This document shows, piece after piece, positions 1 to 10,320 of a DNA stretch of 64,000 nucleotides. Origin of the DNA: Hippasteria phrygiana (taxonomy: Eukaryota; Echinodermata; Asteroidea; Valvatida; Goniasteridae); NCBI GenBank assembly GCA_037893225.1, contig JAZGUH010000263.1, positions 434,001 to 498,000 of the forward strand, read 5' to 3'. Position 1 is the first letter of the stretch, and each line of letters opens with the position of its first letter. The position numbers were made by a program, and so were the translations under genes. The notes beneath the pieces were generated by a model. That model saw only the letters and a program-made list of their open reading frames with translations. It had not been told where the DNA came from and made no database searches.

Positions 1-1909
1 CCATTCAATACATGTAGCTAAGGCCAAGTAAAAAAAAAATGTTTATTGTGCAGGTTTTTTTTTTTAAAGGAAGGAGGCACTTTTTGATTTAAAGATGGCC
101 GCCATTCCTTTTTAAAATTTCCGCCAACCGTAGGTTTTTTAACAGTTCAAATTACAAAAAAGGAAGAGACATGCTGGACAACAGAATTGAACATGTTTAC
201 AGCTATTTTAATCATTTTAGTAAGCTTGTATAATTTTCTGATGGATCGGTTGACACTTTTGGGGTTTTTTTCACTTCATTTAGACAATGATAAAAAACCA
301 TGTGAACAAAGCCTAATTTTTACATAACCGAGCATATTATACTGCCAAATTATTTTATAATCAAAATTTTGCCGTGGTGTAAAAATACCTCATCCATATG
401 CTGATTATGAATGTCAGACTGAGACAACTCGATCATGGAGACAACTGGACTAGTGTCAACAACTATCATTTAAGTTTAAGGGCCTACCTAAACCGTTTTA
501 TAATTTGTAAAAAAAAAAAAAGTAGGGAGGCCTACACGTTTGTACCATGGGTACGAGTTGACTCGGGTACGAGTTGACCCATAGTTTACCAATAAACCAG
601 TTTGGTTTTTCAACTGTAGTTTTACTTTAAGTTTACAACCACCAAAATCGGTAAAGAACAGCAACATTTTGAAAAATAACCAACCCTCCTTGACAACAAC
701 TGTCTAAACATGTGGCACAAGATTTTTATTTCAGCAAAATCTGTAAAAAATCAACATGTATGTGCACACTTTGGAGTGACTATACATGGTGCCAACTGCC
801 AAGAACTTCTAGTTCTAACACAGAAAACACAAATTTCTTCCCCGATATTGCACTAAAATGTCCCAACAGAATTCTCAAAACTAAAGGTTGTGCTAAGTGT
901 TTATTATATAATTATGAACACAAATGGATGGTTATTTTCCAAGATTTGCTGTTTCTAACCGATTTTGGTGGGGGGTATTAAAGTAAAATCTAAGTTTCCG
1001 TTTAATATCCGTTTATTTTGTATTATAACACCCTACTACATGACAGTACATGTAGACCTAGCATACGCAATTTTCCATTGCATAAATGAATCACTATTAG
1101 TATTACTATTACAACATGTACAATGGATGAGCACTACAGTTTTCACGACAAAAATTACAATCGTAAAAAGATTTAGGCCTTACCTGAGATCCAACAGCTC
1201 CAAAGCCGTATCAACAGGAACAGGATTTACCAAACATCAGGATGATTTCAACAGAATTCTCGTATTAAATACTGGTTATGCGAAACGCAGCCGCACTGAC
1301 AGAGCACAACGTACATTTACATGTATACGCTGTCCGTAAGAAAAAATGGCGGCCCTGCCGATTTTTTTAGCGCGCGGTATTGCGGACGTGGTTGTAATCA
1401 CTTTTGTGTGACCAGTTGTTTTTAGTCAAAGAGCTAAGATAGTGTCTTAGTCACACGACGAATCACCGATTCTGTGAAGGCGACGTATTTACGCCATTAT
1501 TTGTAATTTTTTACATTGATTCAAATAAAATAATAAATAATTCGTCAAACAATCCACAAGGGATCAACAGTCTGTTTAAAGAATAGTCTGGGTAATGAAA
1601 AGTGTCATCATTTATTCAAGACATACTGCAAAAATGCTTCAAATGTATACAATTCTGAAAATCAACGCTATTTTTAGTGCAAAGAATTTAATCCCGGCAA
1701 ATTTCACTAAAAAGCAATGGAAAAAAATAGTTTTGCTCAAATTGCGTGACTGATTTTTATTAGTCAAAATATCAGCAATGACTAACGTAAACTGGTCAGT
1801 GTTTGCCTTTACGTTAGTCCTGCGTTGATTAAATTAGTCATTTAGGCTTGACTAATCTAAATTAGTCATTTTGACTTATTTATCAGCCAAAATGACTAAC
1901 TTATGTTAA
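1..1909. other. AT-rich DNA, no gene recognised
   Basis: I see no exon with a recognisable domain and no RNA gene. Open frames here are short and lack family motifs. There are homopolymer A and T runs, a short duplicated motif near 545-580 (GTACGAGTTGAC twice) and several inverted copies of a GACTAA/TTAGTC motif between about 1745 and 1905. The latter may be a small decayed fold-back element next to the Myb/SANT-like fragment. Confidence 0.6.
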
Positions 1910-1910
1910 C

Positions 1911-2106
1911 AGTGTAACGACGGCGGGATTGCGTCTGTTCATAGCCTCGGTTATTCTCTGCCACGCCTCGTGTTTTTTCGGTTCGACAACGTTGAACTAA
2001 ATTTTCCGCAGATGACATTAAACTCTCTTTCAAACTCTTCACAGAGGCGGAACTTTTCCGCCTCCGTGAAGTTTGGCTTTCGTTTGGACGTCTCCGACGC
2101 TGCCAT
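1911..2106 (-). pseudogene. Myb/SANT-like DNA-binding domain fragment, frameshifted
   Basis: Reading leftwards from an ATG at 2106, the frame gives MAASETSKRKPNFTEAEK, then an acidic helix, then GKFSSTLSNRK. This is the start of the Myb/SANT-like domain of MSANTD and Harbinger-associated proteins, a trihelical DNA-binding fold. After a run of six A (minus strand, near 1977) the frame runs to a stop. In the next frame the sequence continues as HEAWQRITEAMNRRNP, which is the expected remainder of the domain with its conserved tryptophan. One base is therefore missing in a homopolymer, from decay or from sequencing error. No further exon or partner transposase was found nearby. The family assignment rests on pattern recognition only. 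Confidence 0.6.
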
Positions 2107-2463
2107 ACTGTAGGAACGCACTGAAAGCCCCAGTACGAACCGCTGCAGCTTATATAGATAACACACCGGCAGGAGTTACGTAAGGTTAGTCAACCACTAC
2201 CACGTGGCGAGCGGCCAAACCACAGAAAAATAGACAAATTAACAATTGAAATGTTATTTCATACCCTGGGAACAACTTAACTTGAATATTAGGCATGATA
2301 CCTAAATCTAGGGATCATACTCAGCTAAGTGTCATACTAAGGCCTTTTATGAATACCAACATAAGTATCATGACTAGCTAAGTATAATACTTAGGGTTTA
2401 TTCATGACTAAGTTAAGTACGTTTATGAATACGGGCCCTGAGCCATAGCAAATCTGTCTATGG
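2107..2463. other. Intergenic, no gene recognised
   Basis: Short AT-rich stretch with repeated ATACTTAG/CTAAGTAT-type motifs around 2290-2430 that could form a weak inverted repeat. It ends where the segmental duplication begins. No coding signal seen. Confidence 0.5.
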
Positions 2464-3090
2464 GGTGAAACTCGCAGAGGGGGGAAGTAATCTGACCTCT
2501 GTGTGCCGTCGCAGGACACGGTTTATAAGGTAGTGGGTTGGCAGGGTACACTCGCTGAGTGTTTGGAGCACTGTGGAGTCTCATGCACGGGCTAAGGTAT
2601 GTGAGGGGAAACTACATCGACTTTGGGACGAGTGTAGGGGAAAATGGCTAAGTTAAACCATGGAGGCTTCCTCCATGGTTAGACTAGGGCCAAGGGCATG
2701 CACTTGCGACGTGGCAATGAGAGCTGTCTGCATAGCGCGCAGTGCATGATGTGTGGGGACTAAAGTGTAGATCGCTGCATGCGTTCAGTCTGCATGCATT
2801 GAACTATAGGTACTAGGAAAAGGGTACTGGGGAAAGGGTTACTCAAAAAGGGTTGAATGCGGGGACGCAACAGTATTTATGAAACCGGTGTCGTGCCAAC
2901 AAGTGTCCCCTGCGAAATAGTGTCCGCTTATTAGCATTAGCATATGATTGGTCTTGCGCCTATGACGTCACATTGTTTACGGAGGCTTGCCAAATAGTGT
3001 GCACGTTAAGCGTGCATCCGATTACGTGGCTTGCTGTTGAGCTCAGGCTGTCAAGACGTCATGCATTTCTCATCTTAATTTTTATTTTAA
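2464..3090 (+). repeat. Segmental duplication, copy 1, first block
   Basis: The block is almost identical, in the same orientation, to 11751-12366. Copy 1 holds an extra segment of about 38 bp near 2967-3005, bounded by ACGT in both flanks. Copy 2 lacks it, which fits deletion through a 4-bp microhomology. No coding exon was recognised inside. The next blocks of the duplication follow in the same order (3219-3990 and 5282-5750). Confidence 0.85.
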
Positions 3091-3218
3091 CAGCACAAGG
3101 GACAGCACAAGGGACAGCACAAGGGACAGCACAAGGGACAGCACAAGGGACAGCACAAGGGACAGCACAAGGGACAGCACAAGGGACAGCACAAGGGACA
3201 GCACAAGGGACAGCATAA
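3091..3218 (+). repeat. 12-bp minisatellite (CAGCACAAGGGA)n
   Basis: About ten near-perfect copies of a 12-bp unit end in a variant CAGCATAAGG. The array sits roughly 200 bp upstream of the signal-peptide exon. The equivalent place in duplication copy 2 (15692-15712) has only about two units, so the array expanded in copy 1 or collapsed in copy 2. The unit is divisible by three, so one frame stays open and codes a Gln-Gly-Thr-Ala repeat. I see no reason to think it is translated. Confidence 0.9.
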
Positions 3219-3414
3219 GGTTTTGGTCTAAGGAAAATACACAGCTCTCAATTCGTTCTTAACCTGGATTGTGCGCCAGTGTACTTAGCCACAGTGCGCT
3301 TTCAGGAACCGCAATAGACGTAGACCTATTGATTTTTGTCAATCATGAAATCTGTCTGCCCGTTAATATCTGGAAATAATTCAAAGGTGGAGTAAAATTC
3401 TACGGGCTGGCGAT
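3219..3414 (+). promoter_or_regulatory. Putative 5' flank/UTR of signal-peptide exon, copy 1
   Basis: The 200 bp upstream of the ATG at 3415 are strongly conserved with 15708-15916 in copy 2, including the stretch around AATATCTGGAAATAATTC just before the start. I see no convincing TATA box or initiator, so the transcription start cannot be placed. The regulatory role is inferred only from position. Confidence 0.35.
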
Positions 3415-3502
3415 ATGAATTGCAGAGGAAAATTCAAAATTCTGCTCCGAGCACTAGTGATTTTTCTTGTTCTTGTCACTGATGGATTAGCTCAGTCTAC
3501 AG
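3415..3502 (+). CDS. Signal-peptide first exon, copy 1
   Basis: An ATG opens 29 codons plus one base: a short basic start (M-N-C-R-G-K-F-K), a hydrophobic core (LLRALVIFLVLV), then TDGLAQST with a good signal-peptidase site after GLA. The exon ends ACA-G followed by GTAATGG, a consensus donor in phase 1. That is the phase required by the linker exon at 38270 and by every CUB and LDLa exon. Known role of such an exon: it directs the protein to the secretory pathway and is removed. Inferred: this is one of two possible first exons of the CUB-LDLa gene, about 34.8 kb upstream of the next recognised exon. It could instead belong to a neighbouring paralogue or be a non-functional duplicate. It is too short to stand out by length, but its paralogue at 15917 keeps the same frame, core and donor. 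Confidence 0.65.
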
Positions 3503-3990
3503 GTAATGGAATAATTTCTTCATTGACGAAATCCCTCCCCCATCCGGACCTTGATTGTTGTTAAGTTTTTAATGACAGACGGCTAAGGCCTATACGGGGA
3601 GGGGGGAATCCATGAAATTTGGTTCGGATGCTTGTTGTAAAATAAATGGCAGAAGATGAATTATGCGTTGGGGATGAAGTCAATTCAGACAGGAAATTGT
3701 GGTATTTTCGACATGTCAAACCTCATGTTCAAAAATCAGGCGAAACAAATTATGAAAAAGTGTTATTGTGTGGTAGGAAATTGCTTCAGCATAAAAATGC
3801 ATTATTCTTATCTATATTTCGATAAATACAATGTACAAAAACCCGTAAAATAACGGGTTTTTCACCTTGTAAAAACAGACCAGCATCGTATTTTTGTTTT
3901 GACCCCTTATTTACGGGAGACGTCGGGGTGTTCTGGCGGTTCTGGCAGCCAAATCGAACCGCTACAATGTGTTTGTGCAGTATCATAAAC
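3503..3990 (+). repeat. Segmental duplication, copy 1, second block (intronic)
   Basis: This DNA downstream of the signal exon matches 16005-16500 closely, with small indels near 3655-3720. It includes a short inverted motif CCCGTAAAATAACGGG at 3841-3856 that recurs in other repeats in the window. Open frames here on either strand show no domain. Confidence 0.8.
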
Positions 3991-5281
3991 AATTGTTACC
4001 AGACCTTCACTTCCTGAATGTGTCATTGTTAATTTCATGTTTGTGTGATTAATGCATTTTTTTCCCTTTGTGAATGCTTGTTGCTATTGTACATAGAACA
4101 TTGTGATGTTGCATCAAAATTTAGGCCCCTAACAAAACTTTTTGTACTTGTGGCCTGGTAGGAAGATAGAGGGCGCTGTTCTGGTTGAACTCGACTTCAT
4201 ATTGACACACAAACTGTAGTCAATATAGAAGTTACAGAAATAAAACAGGGTTCATAAAAAGCCTTCCTTTTTCACTTCACAGGTATGTAATTTGCATTAT
4301 CTACTACAAAATAAGAAATCTTTATGTTCTAAAGCTCATTTATAGTTTATTATCAAGCTTGTAGATGATCTGGAAATTAAGGATTGAAATGGATTAATAT
4401 GAGAATGAAAGTTCAATTATGAGACCATGTGACATGTAAGCACATTGTATGTATTACATATAGACAGTGGACTTTGTTAATGAAGGCACAATATGAATGA
4501 GTGTAAATCAAGCTGCACAGGGAAATTTCAGGACAAACTATTTAGATTCCATATTTCTTGATTTGATTCTGGCCAAGTAGTGAGAAATTACAGGGATTTT
4601 GGAAGTTATGAATAATTAATTAGTTGACTCTAATGATTGGATATTGTGATGTAAATAGGCATACATGAAGTATGTGCATTGTTGAGGATTGAAACAGTTC
4701 AAGGACCGTTGATCTCTGGGGAAAAGACAAATACCATACATTCTATGTAGTATTTTTGAAGGGAAGTTTACTGTTTTCCATAGGTGAATATTAATCCAGG
4801 GAAGACTGAGAACTTGATCAAATTCTAGAATGTTTAGAGATTAGTCACTTATCTACAAAGGCTACCTGCTTGACATGTTAGATACTTGAAATGAGTGTTT
4901 ATAAAGTTACAGACTAGTTTCTTGCATTTTGCTGATAATTGACCAGTTATAATTGACAGATTTGAAGTAAAACACAAATGCTTTGGAGAAACCATGTATT
5001 TCAATTTACATTCATGACCAAGTAATAATTGTGCGTTATAAAACAACAGATATAAATGTAAGATACTTATAGGCTATTTTCGGTCTAAAGTAATGTTATA
5101 TTCTGTTGGGTCATGGAGTCATGCACTGCACATGTAAATACACATGTATTGTTATATTCCTTATTCATGTCATTTGGATTTAGTGGACACACAAACTGTA
5201 GTCAATATAGAAGTTACAGAAATAAAACAGGGTCCATAAAAAGCCTTCCTTTTTCACTTCACAGCTCCGTACCTGGTATCA
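3991..5281. repeat. About 1.3-kb insertion private to duplication copy 1
   Basis: Copy 2 runs straight from CATAAACAAT to AATCTAACAATGG at 16500/16501. Copy 1 has about 1.29 kb between the same points. The insert contains a direct repeat of about 79 bp at 4204-4282 and 5186-5264, both ending in TTTTTCACTTCACAG. In the first the next bases are GTATGTAA, in the second CTCCGTACC. No protein motif was recognised. It may be a non-autonomous element or a local tandem duplication. Confidence 0.65.
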
Positions 5282-5750
5282 CAATAATCCAACAATGGAT
5301 TGAAACTGCACCCACAGCGGCCAGTGGCGTCATCCGGCCTGATGGTGACACTTCTTTTTGCGCCCACAGGCGTCATCCGTACGCAAGGGGTTTTAATTAA
5401 CAAAGTTTTGATGTAAAATCTACTGTTCTCCTACACGAATCTCATTATTCAGCAACTGACTAATCAGAATTCAGCAAATGTTTGTGTTCCCAAAAGTCAT
5501 GTTAAATTGTAGTGTTTAGTCTAAAAACACGTTTTCTTGACCAAAATATTTAATTATTCAAACAATTCCACAAGAAAATTTAGATATTATGCAAACAGAT
5601 GAAGAATCCATTCCATCTCCTTTCGTATCCAAATATTGAAAGTTTTCTTCGGAAACCATGACTTTAATGGCGGGATAAGGTTGAATATTAAGCTAAAGCA
5701 CTGCATTAGTTAGTTTGTAGTGCAGTGTTTAATAAATATCGTATAATATA
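5282..5750 (+). repeat. Segmental duplication, copy 1, third block
   Basis: Matches 16496-16615 joined to 17969-18320. The TTAA at 5397-5400 is the empty target site for the element inserted in copy 2. The part from about 5455 to 5715 is also a diverged inverted copy of 6390-6665 and of 37400-37690, so it carries a dispersed repeat older than the duplication. Confidence 0.85.
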
Positions 5751-5984
5751 AACACAACACAAAAAGTAAGTCCCCCCCCCCCCCCCCTAAATGACCCCTC
5801 ACAGTTTCTTAAGTAAGAACTTTCCAAAGATCACATCTAGTGAAAAATATTTCTGTGGGTGTTAGGCAACTGTTGTGTGAAAATTGAAGGCATCCTTTTA
5901 TTCATGGTTGACTGAGCTCAAATTGAAGACAAAATGACCCAATTTCAAAATTCACAAGACTGTGTGTGCATGCATGCTGAGTGC

Positions 5985-6880
5985 ACTGTTATTACGGTTG
6001 TGTAAAATCTTACACAAGTTGTGTAAAATTTTACACAACCGCTGTTTACTATATGAACCTAGCGACTGTTGTGTAAACAGTTTACACAACCCTAGTTGTG
6101 TAATTTGTAAACAACAGTTGTGTAGTATTTCTACACAATAATATGTAAAATTCATTTTACCCAATTAGTTGTGTAAATGGTTTACACAGCAATTGGTAAA
6201 TTTTTAAAGCAAATTTTTACAAAACCTTACAAATTACCGGAAGTGCACAGTAAATTTACGGGAGTTTTTTTACAGTGTGGGTTGCTATTAATTAACAGAA
6301 ATGAATGAAGTGGGAACCAGACTAAACGGAAGTAACTTATTATACATTACTATGGTATAGTGTACAAATGCTGCAATAATCTACTAAAGACTACAAAGTG
6401 AATGATGTTGTGCTTTAGCTTTATATTCAGCGTATCCCCCCATAATAAAGTCATGGCTTCCCATGAAGAATTTGAATATTTGAATATGAAATAAAAGGAG
6501 ATGTCATCAGATTCTTCACCTATGTTTGCAAAAAATCTAAATTCTATTGTGGAATTGTTTGAATATACATATTATGGTCAAGAAAGTGTATTTTTGGACT
6601 AAACACGGCAATTTAACTTGACTTTTGTGAATACAAAATATTCTCATTTCTGATTGGTCGTATACTTCGTGATTGGTTTATTTCTTATCACGTGCTTCAA
6701 AGTCTACACAACAGTTGTTTAAATTCAGTTTTGATGGCAATATCGATTTATATGCATTTACACAACCTAGCATTTACACAACTTGGATATGATCACACAA
6801 CCTTGTTCAATAATTACACATGGTGGTTTAAAATCTTTTCTACACAGCGGTTTTTTACACAGGAGAATAACAGTGTGTTG
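5985..6880. repeat. Nested repeat inside the Tc1-type element
   Basis: Both ends are rich in TGTGTAA/TTACACA motifs in alternating orientation (about 6000-6190 and 6700-6870), which looks like the termini of a fold-back element. The middle (about 6235-6680) is a dispersed family: it recurs in the same orientation in two pieces at about 35280-35405 and 37379-37690, and inverted at 5455-5715 and about 18020-18300. The insertion replaces the N-terminal part of the Tc1-type transposase. No coding potential recognised. Confidence 0.6.
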
Positions 6881-6885
6881 TGTGC

Positions 6886-7368
6886 AACCTGTGACATCCT
6901 TCGGTGGCGGAAGCATCATGGTCTGGGCTGGGATAAGTCTTGTCAACAAAACACACTTGTTCAGCAGATCAATGGCAATTTGAATGCGCAACGATATGTT
7001 GACGATATCCTGCGTCCATATGTTGCACCGTATGCCGCAGCCCATGGTGATGGATTCGTCTTCATGGACGATAACGCACGTCCTCACAGAGGGAGAGAGG
7101 TGAACGCCTTCTTGGCTCATGAGGGGGTCCAGAAAATGGTTTGGCCGGCAAATTCACCAGACCTCAAACCCATCGAGCATCTTTGGGACCTGCTGAAACG
7201 ATGTGTATGCCCGTATCCAAGCAGAAAGCACTCTGGAGGACTTGTCGCGATTACTGCAGGAAGAATGGATGGCTAATCCCTCGGCAGCGAGTGACCAGAC
7301 TGATCAACACCATGAGAAGATGATGTCTGGAGGTCATTGCCAAGCGTGGTGGATACACACGTTATTGA
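6886..7368 (+). pseudogene. Tc1/mariner DD34E transposase, C-terminal fragment with frameshifts
   Basis: The catalytic core is recognisable: GGGSIMVWAGIS, then NGNLNAQRYVDDILRP, then the second aspartate in FMDDNARPH and the glutamate in SPDLKPIEHLWD. Thirty-four residues separate that aspartate and glutamate, the Tc1 spacing. Such enzymes cut and join the element's ends by a DDE mechanism. The frame changes at about 6960 and again at about 7275, and the end motif GGYTRY with its stop (7366-7368) lies in yet another frame. The DNA-binding N-terminus is absent, displaced by the nested repeat. The copy cannot encode an active enzyme. Confidence 0.85.
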
Positions 7369-7633
7369 ACATTAATGTTAATCTGCTTCTCAGTCATCTG
7401 CAGCAATAAAGTCACTTTTGTGAATTAAAAAAATGGGTAATTTTGTCTTCAATTTGTGCTCAGTCAACCATGAATAAAAGGATGCCTTCAATTTTCACAC
7501 AACAGTTGCCTAACACCAACAGAAATATTTTTCACTAGATGTGATCTTTGAAAAGTTCTTACTTAAGAAACTGAGGGGTCATTTAGGGGAGGGGGGACTT
7601 ACTTTTTGTGTTATGTTTAGTATAGGTTTTCCC

Positions 7634-8758
7634 ATGTATTTATTATAATCATTGACGACAGAAGGTTTTTTGATCGTACGAAGTCCACTCAAACTGTTTT
7701 TGCTCCGAATGTCTTTCGTGTCGATATCGCAGTTTCCAAAATTGGTGAGAAGAGTTACACGTTTGGCATCCTGCCAAACGACGCACAGTTAGTTGCCCGG
7801 CTTTGGTGTAAAACTGGGGGTCAGCACCACTTCTCATGGGGACTTTTTTGGGTTTGTACAATCTGGAATCCCTTGTGAGATGTAGCGTACAGTTCCACGA
7901 GCTCCGAACTTTAACTGTGACAACTTGCAGACGAGAGCCGGGCTCGTGTACCAATTGTTCATGAAAATGAAATGTCCCTTATGTTCGAGTCCTTTAATAA
8001 GGTCGAGGACTACATGCCCAGCAGATGGAAGATTAGGTGGGTGGTGTGTTGAAGCATAACCAACGGAGGGTTGACTAGATTCTTTTGATGTGGGCTGAGA
8101 GCCGGTGAACACCTTCCATGCACATGTATAACCGGTTTCTGACTCGTTCAATGAAAAACATTTCAATCCCCATTTGGCGGACTTTCGTGGCATGTACTGT
8201 TTGAAACCAAGTTGGCCTTTGAACTTGATCATTGTCTCATCCGGTGAGAGGTTTCGGCCTGGCTTGTAAATGCGAGGAAAGGATGGCAATACAATGTCGA
8301 GCAGCGGGCGAACCTTGGACAGTTTGTCAGGGGGAGCATCACCTGGTTGAGCTCTGTTGTTGGCAAGGTGGAAAAATCGAAGGATCGCAGTGAATCGATT
8401 GCGAGACATGGTCGCCGAATACAGGGGACTTCGCAGAACTTCGGACCTGGACCAGTGCATGCTGTAGCGAGGCCTTTTGTTGATACCCATGCACAGAAGC
8501 AAGGCCAAGAATGCCATCATTTCAGGAACAATAGTTGGAGTCCAGGCAGGCTGATGATTGGCTGCATCTGCACACATTGTTTGGTCGGCATAGCGATTGG
8601 TCTCCTCCACCATCAACTCCCACACTGCTTGGCAGAAGAAGAGCCGAAAGATCTGCATGGGTGACAGGTGACTGAAATCTTCCGTACAGCCAGTCTCTTC
8701 ACTGAAGTTCATCGGTGGGCGCTTGCTGTAGGAGGTGCTTGCTTTATTCCATCCACAC
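7634..8758 (-). pseudogene. piggyBac-like transposase, main exon, inactivated
   Basis: Reading leftwards, TTTCAG at about 8759-8764 is a plausible acceptor. The frame then opens CGWNKASTSYSKRPP and continues from the methionine at 8712 through VEETNRYA, the first catalytic motif LSPDETMIKFKG, QYMPRKSAKWGLK and GARGTVR. These belong to the DDE_Tnp_1_7 family. Where the family has D-N-W/F-Y-T-S with the second catalytic aspartate, this copy reads MNNWYTS, so that aspartate is Asn. The frame then stops near 7834. Later pieces in other frames (RVTLLTNFGN and YNKYMG) show at least two frameshifts. The GGVD-type motif and the C-terminal zinc-binding region are missing because the element is cut at 7634. 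It is a dead copy. Confidence 0.85.
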
Positions 8759-8764
8759 CTGAAA

Positions 8765-9794
8765 TAGGAACATTTAGAAAGGTAATGGGACGCTATTCAT
8801 TTCAAGGCACATTTTCTTTAAGGTAGTATACAACATTAGCTTTTGTTTTTTGGGTCAAACGGATTGATCCGGGGTTTAGTATTTTTTTGGACGACGGTTG
8901 GCCGACCATCTTTGGAAATTGCTACAAAATGTCAGTTTGGTTAAACAGAACAGCACACCAGGTGCCCTGATTTCACAGGATGCTCGAGACTATTCTTGAC
9001 TGTCAAGTACGGTCATTCATAATAATGAGGTAGTTTTTTTTCTTGTCTGTGTGGGGTGGGGGAGGGGGGGGGGTGGTCGCAAATGTTGTATTACATTTAA
9101 TGACAAACTGTCCATACAATGCTGTTTTTGGATGCTCAAATCTAGTGTTCCCACTGAAATATGTGCAGCCCTGATTCATGTATTGCTGTAGGCCTTTTAT
9201 CCCTAAATTCACATAAGACACAGATTGTAGTTAATATTTTGAGTATCTTACTTATCAATCTTAGCGAACAAGTAAACATACGGACATTCAGAAACATGTA
9301 CGAGGCTACTGTTCATTTGCAGACCAATGTTCTTATAGGAAATTGTGATTAATATTTTGATTTCGGGGGTACATGTACATTAATTAATATACATTGTAGT
9401 TTTTAATTACATTCAAATCTCATTTTTATAGGTTATTATTGCCGCCAGTCTTTTTAGTAATTGAATAAGGCCCAATTCAGTGGAATTGAAATGTGCTTTT
9501 TTCAGCATTGCATTTGCTGTCCTATCTGAACTTTGATTTGGATGCAAAATCATCACACTTGACTTTGCATACTTCAGGTACAAATTCAATATTTTCATCA
9601 ATTTCTAATTGGATTTCCATCGGATTATGCAATGCAAACTTAAACGTTCAGTGCTTTTTATGATTTTTCCTGCGAAAGAACATCAAAAAGTAAAAGTTAC
9701 ATTACAGTAGCCTAGTATTTTAATAGACATGAATGACGGATGCGAAACATTTCGAGACTAGCCAAGTTGAACCTTTTAAGTTTTATGAACCTCC
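8765..9794 (-). other. Presumed intron or decayed middle of the piggyBac-like gene
   Basis: About 1 kb between the acidic N-terminal exon and the main exon. It is AT-rich, with a G-rich run at about 9054-9073, and no transposase motif was seen. A clear donor next to 9795 was not found, so the two coding parts may be joined by a decayed intron or by rearrangement. Confidence 0.45.
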
Positions 9795-9950
9795 CTATCT
9801 GAAGTTTGGCTTTCCCGACGAAGTTGACGAGGTTTTGATTGCTTCTCCATCACTTTCGTCAGATGTTGCTAGAGAAGATTCATCATCGGACATATCTGAA
9901 CCGCTATCTGCGAAGATTTCCTCCAAAATCTTGGAAGCGTTTTCGGCCAT
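9795..9950 (-). pseudogene. piggyBac-like transposase, acidic N-terminal exon
   Basis: From an ATG at 9950 (minus strand) the frame gives MAENASKILEEIFADSGSD, followed by an acidic Ser/Asp/Glu-rich stretch, and stops at 9795. Acidic low-complexity N-termini are usual in piggyBac transposases. The start lies about 250 bp inside the element's intact end, the expected place for a first exon. The longer + strand open frame over the same bases is a shadow. Confidence 0.6.
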
Positions 9951-10203
9951 GATAGCCGGCTAAGTGGCGTGAGGATGCAAAGTGCGTTTCGCGCGCGTGC
10001 CTTTTAAAGTGTAAAACCAACTGCACAGCGCTGCCCAAAGTGAGGGCGCTGTTCACATTTCAGTTGCAAACAATAGTAGCTCGTGCCAACAGAGAACGCT
10101 GGTCGTATAAAGCTAATAAATTCATGTGACAAACAAGCGCTATGGTTGCGAACGTCCATGCAACATTGAGCCCAGGTGGCGCGCCCGGTATTGATAGGGT
10201 TAA

Positions 10204-10289
10204 GCACACTCCAGACTAATACCTAACACATATCCCCCCTAGATTACTGAAAAGAATTCCTGAGATTCCAGGAACACAATGACCAACAC

Positions 10290-10320
<31 letters not shown>

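Larger units (their letters stand above)
5751..7617 (+). mobile_element. Tc1/mariner-type element, decayed, TA target site
   Basis: The ends are near-perfect inverted repeats: AACACAACACAAAAAGTAAG at the left and AACATAACACAAAAAGTAAG read inward from the right. Similarity between the two arms continues for about 170-190 bp (5751-5945 against 7440-7617). TA dinucleotides flank it at 5749-5750 and 7618-7619. The empty site, with a single TA, is preserved in duplication copy 2 at 18319-18320. The left arm carries a 16-base C run at 5772-5787 where the right arm has a much shorter, interrupted G run. The interior is a nested repeat on the left and a broken transposase on the right. Confidence 0.85.
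7634..10199 (-). mobile_element. piggyBac-like element, truncated at one end
   Basis: The right end is intact: the terminal bases read inward are CCCTATCAATACCGGG, directly bordered by TTAA at 10200-10203. This is the CCC start and TTAA target typical of piggyBac. The left end is lost. At 7633/7634 the transposase frame breaks into TATAGGTTTTCCC, the first bases of the TIR of the element at 18326. The junction shares a few bases with that TIR. The body holds a transposase reading leftwards. Confidence 0.75.

Noticed and set aside
2973..3218. Open frame ending in Gln-Gly-Thr-Ala repeats
   Set aside because: The repeat is a 12-bp minisatellite upstream of the signal exon, and copy 2 lacks the expansion.
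8347..8664. A 105-codon + strand open frame
   Set aside because: Shadow of the piggyBac-like transposase exon on the other strand.
9733..9963. A 76-codon + strand acidic protein
   Set aside because: The opposite strand reads as the acidic N-terminus of the piggyBac-like transposase in the right place and orientation. The + frame is its shadow.
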